Source: CAWUIH01 sp963922495 (GTDB taxonomy: Bacteria; Pseudomonadota; Gammaproteobacteria; Coxiellales; Coxiellaceae). Taken from it: 5,560 nt of DNA. Made by a program: the position numbers and the translations under genes. The notes under the pieces are model-generated. The model made no database searches. It was not told the DNA's origin and saw only the letters and a list, made by a program, of their open reading frames with translations. Below, in pieces: positions 5,502 through 5,560 of this stretch (positions are counted from its first letter, which is position 1; each line of letters starts with the position of its first letter). Where the stretch lies: positions 1 to 5,560 of the forward strand of contig CAWUIH010000089.1 of the NCBI GenBank assembly GCA_963922495.1, in the 5' to 3' direction.

Positions 5502-5560
5502 TGAGAGAGCCTATAAATAGTTTTGTGTAAATGCCTAGTCAGGTAAACTCTCAACAACTT

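Noticed and set aside
5502..5553. TGAGAG (5502-5507) and CTCTCA (5548-5553) as a terminator after the OTU gene
   Set aside because: Only 6 bp with a 40-nt loop and no T-tract after it; likely chance. No gene is visible in the last 59 bp.

Overview
The window looks bacterial: the coding regions are compact and Shine-Dalgarno-led. It probably comes from a host-associated gammaproteobacterium of the Legionellales/Coxiella type. That placement is inferred from gene content: a eukaryote-like OTU protease, two proteins ending in CaaX prenylation boxes, a cytoplasmic-looking FG-GAP protein and a PmrA-box-like tandem repeat. No phylogenetic marker is present. The left edge (1-54) is not organismal DNA. 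It is Illumina adapter plus index sequence left on the contig end, so the real sequence starts at 55.

Layout. 56-784 (minus) is the 5' part of an FG-GAP / integrin-alpha-type beta-propeller gene, cut off by the adapter. 785-1573 has no intact long gene. It holds a CTTAAT-N5-CTTAAT tandem repeat matching the PmrA box, an 8-bp dyad, and a short frame-disrupted remnant (1247-1460) that reads like a CARD death-fold domain. 1580-2251 and 2297-2950 (plus) are two divergent paralogues 45 bp apart, probably cotranscribed. Each carries an HxxxVVEG motif, a downstream Ser-Trp pair, an Asn-Cys-x-x-Trp-Ala motif and a terminal CaaX box. The His-then-Cys order suggests a circularly permuted papain-like (NlpC/P60, LRAT, PPPDE-type) enzyme. 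2951-3251 is a 301-bp gap with a possible 42-codon membrane microprotein and one hairpin. 3252-5501 (plus) encodes a 749-residue protein with an N-terminal OTU cysteine protease domain, a second His...Cys domain of the same general type as the paralogues, several membrane segments and a C-terminal ExxxLL motif.

Working model (inference): this is a small cluster of secreted, host-directed cysteine enzymes, each with its own route to a host membrane. Two would be prenylated by host enzymes and one would be membrane-embedded with a sorting signal. The OTU domain would remove ubiquitin. The activity of the permuted-papain-like domains (peptidase, acyltransferase or other) cannot be told from sequence alone. 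The PmrA-like site would fit effector regulation as known in Legionella and Coxiella, but it lies far from the intact genes.
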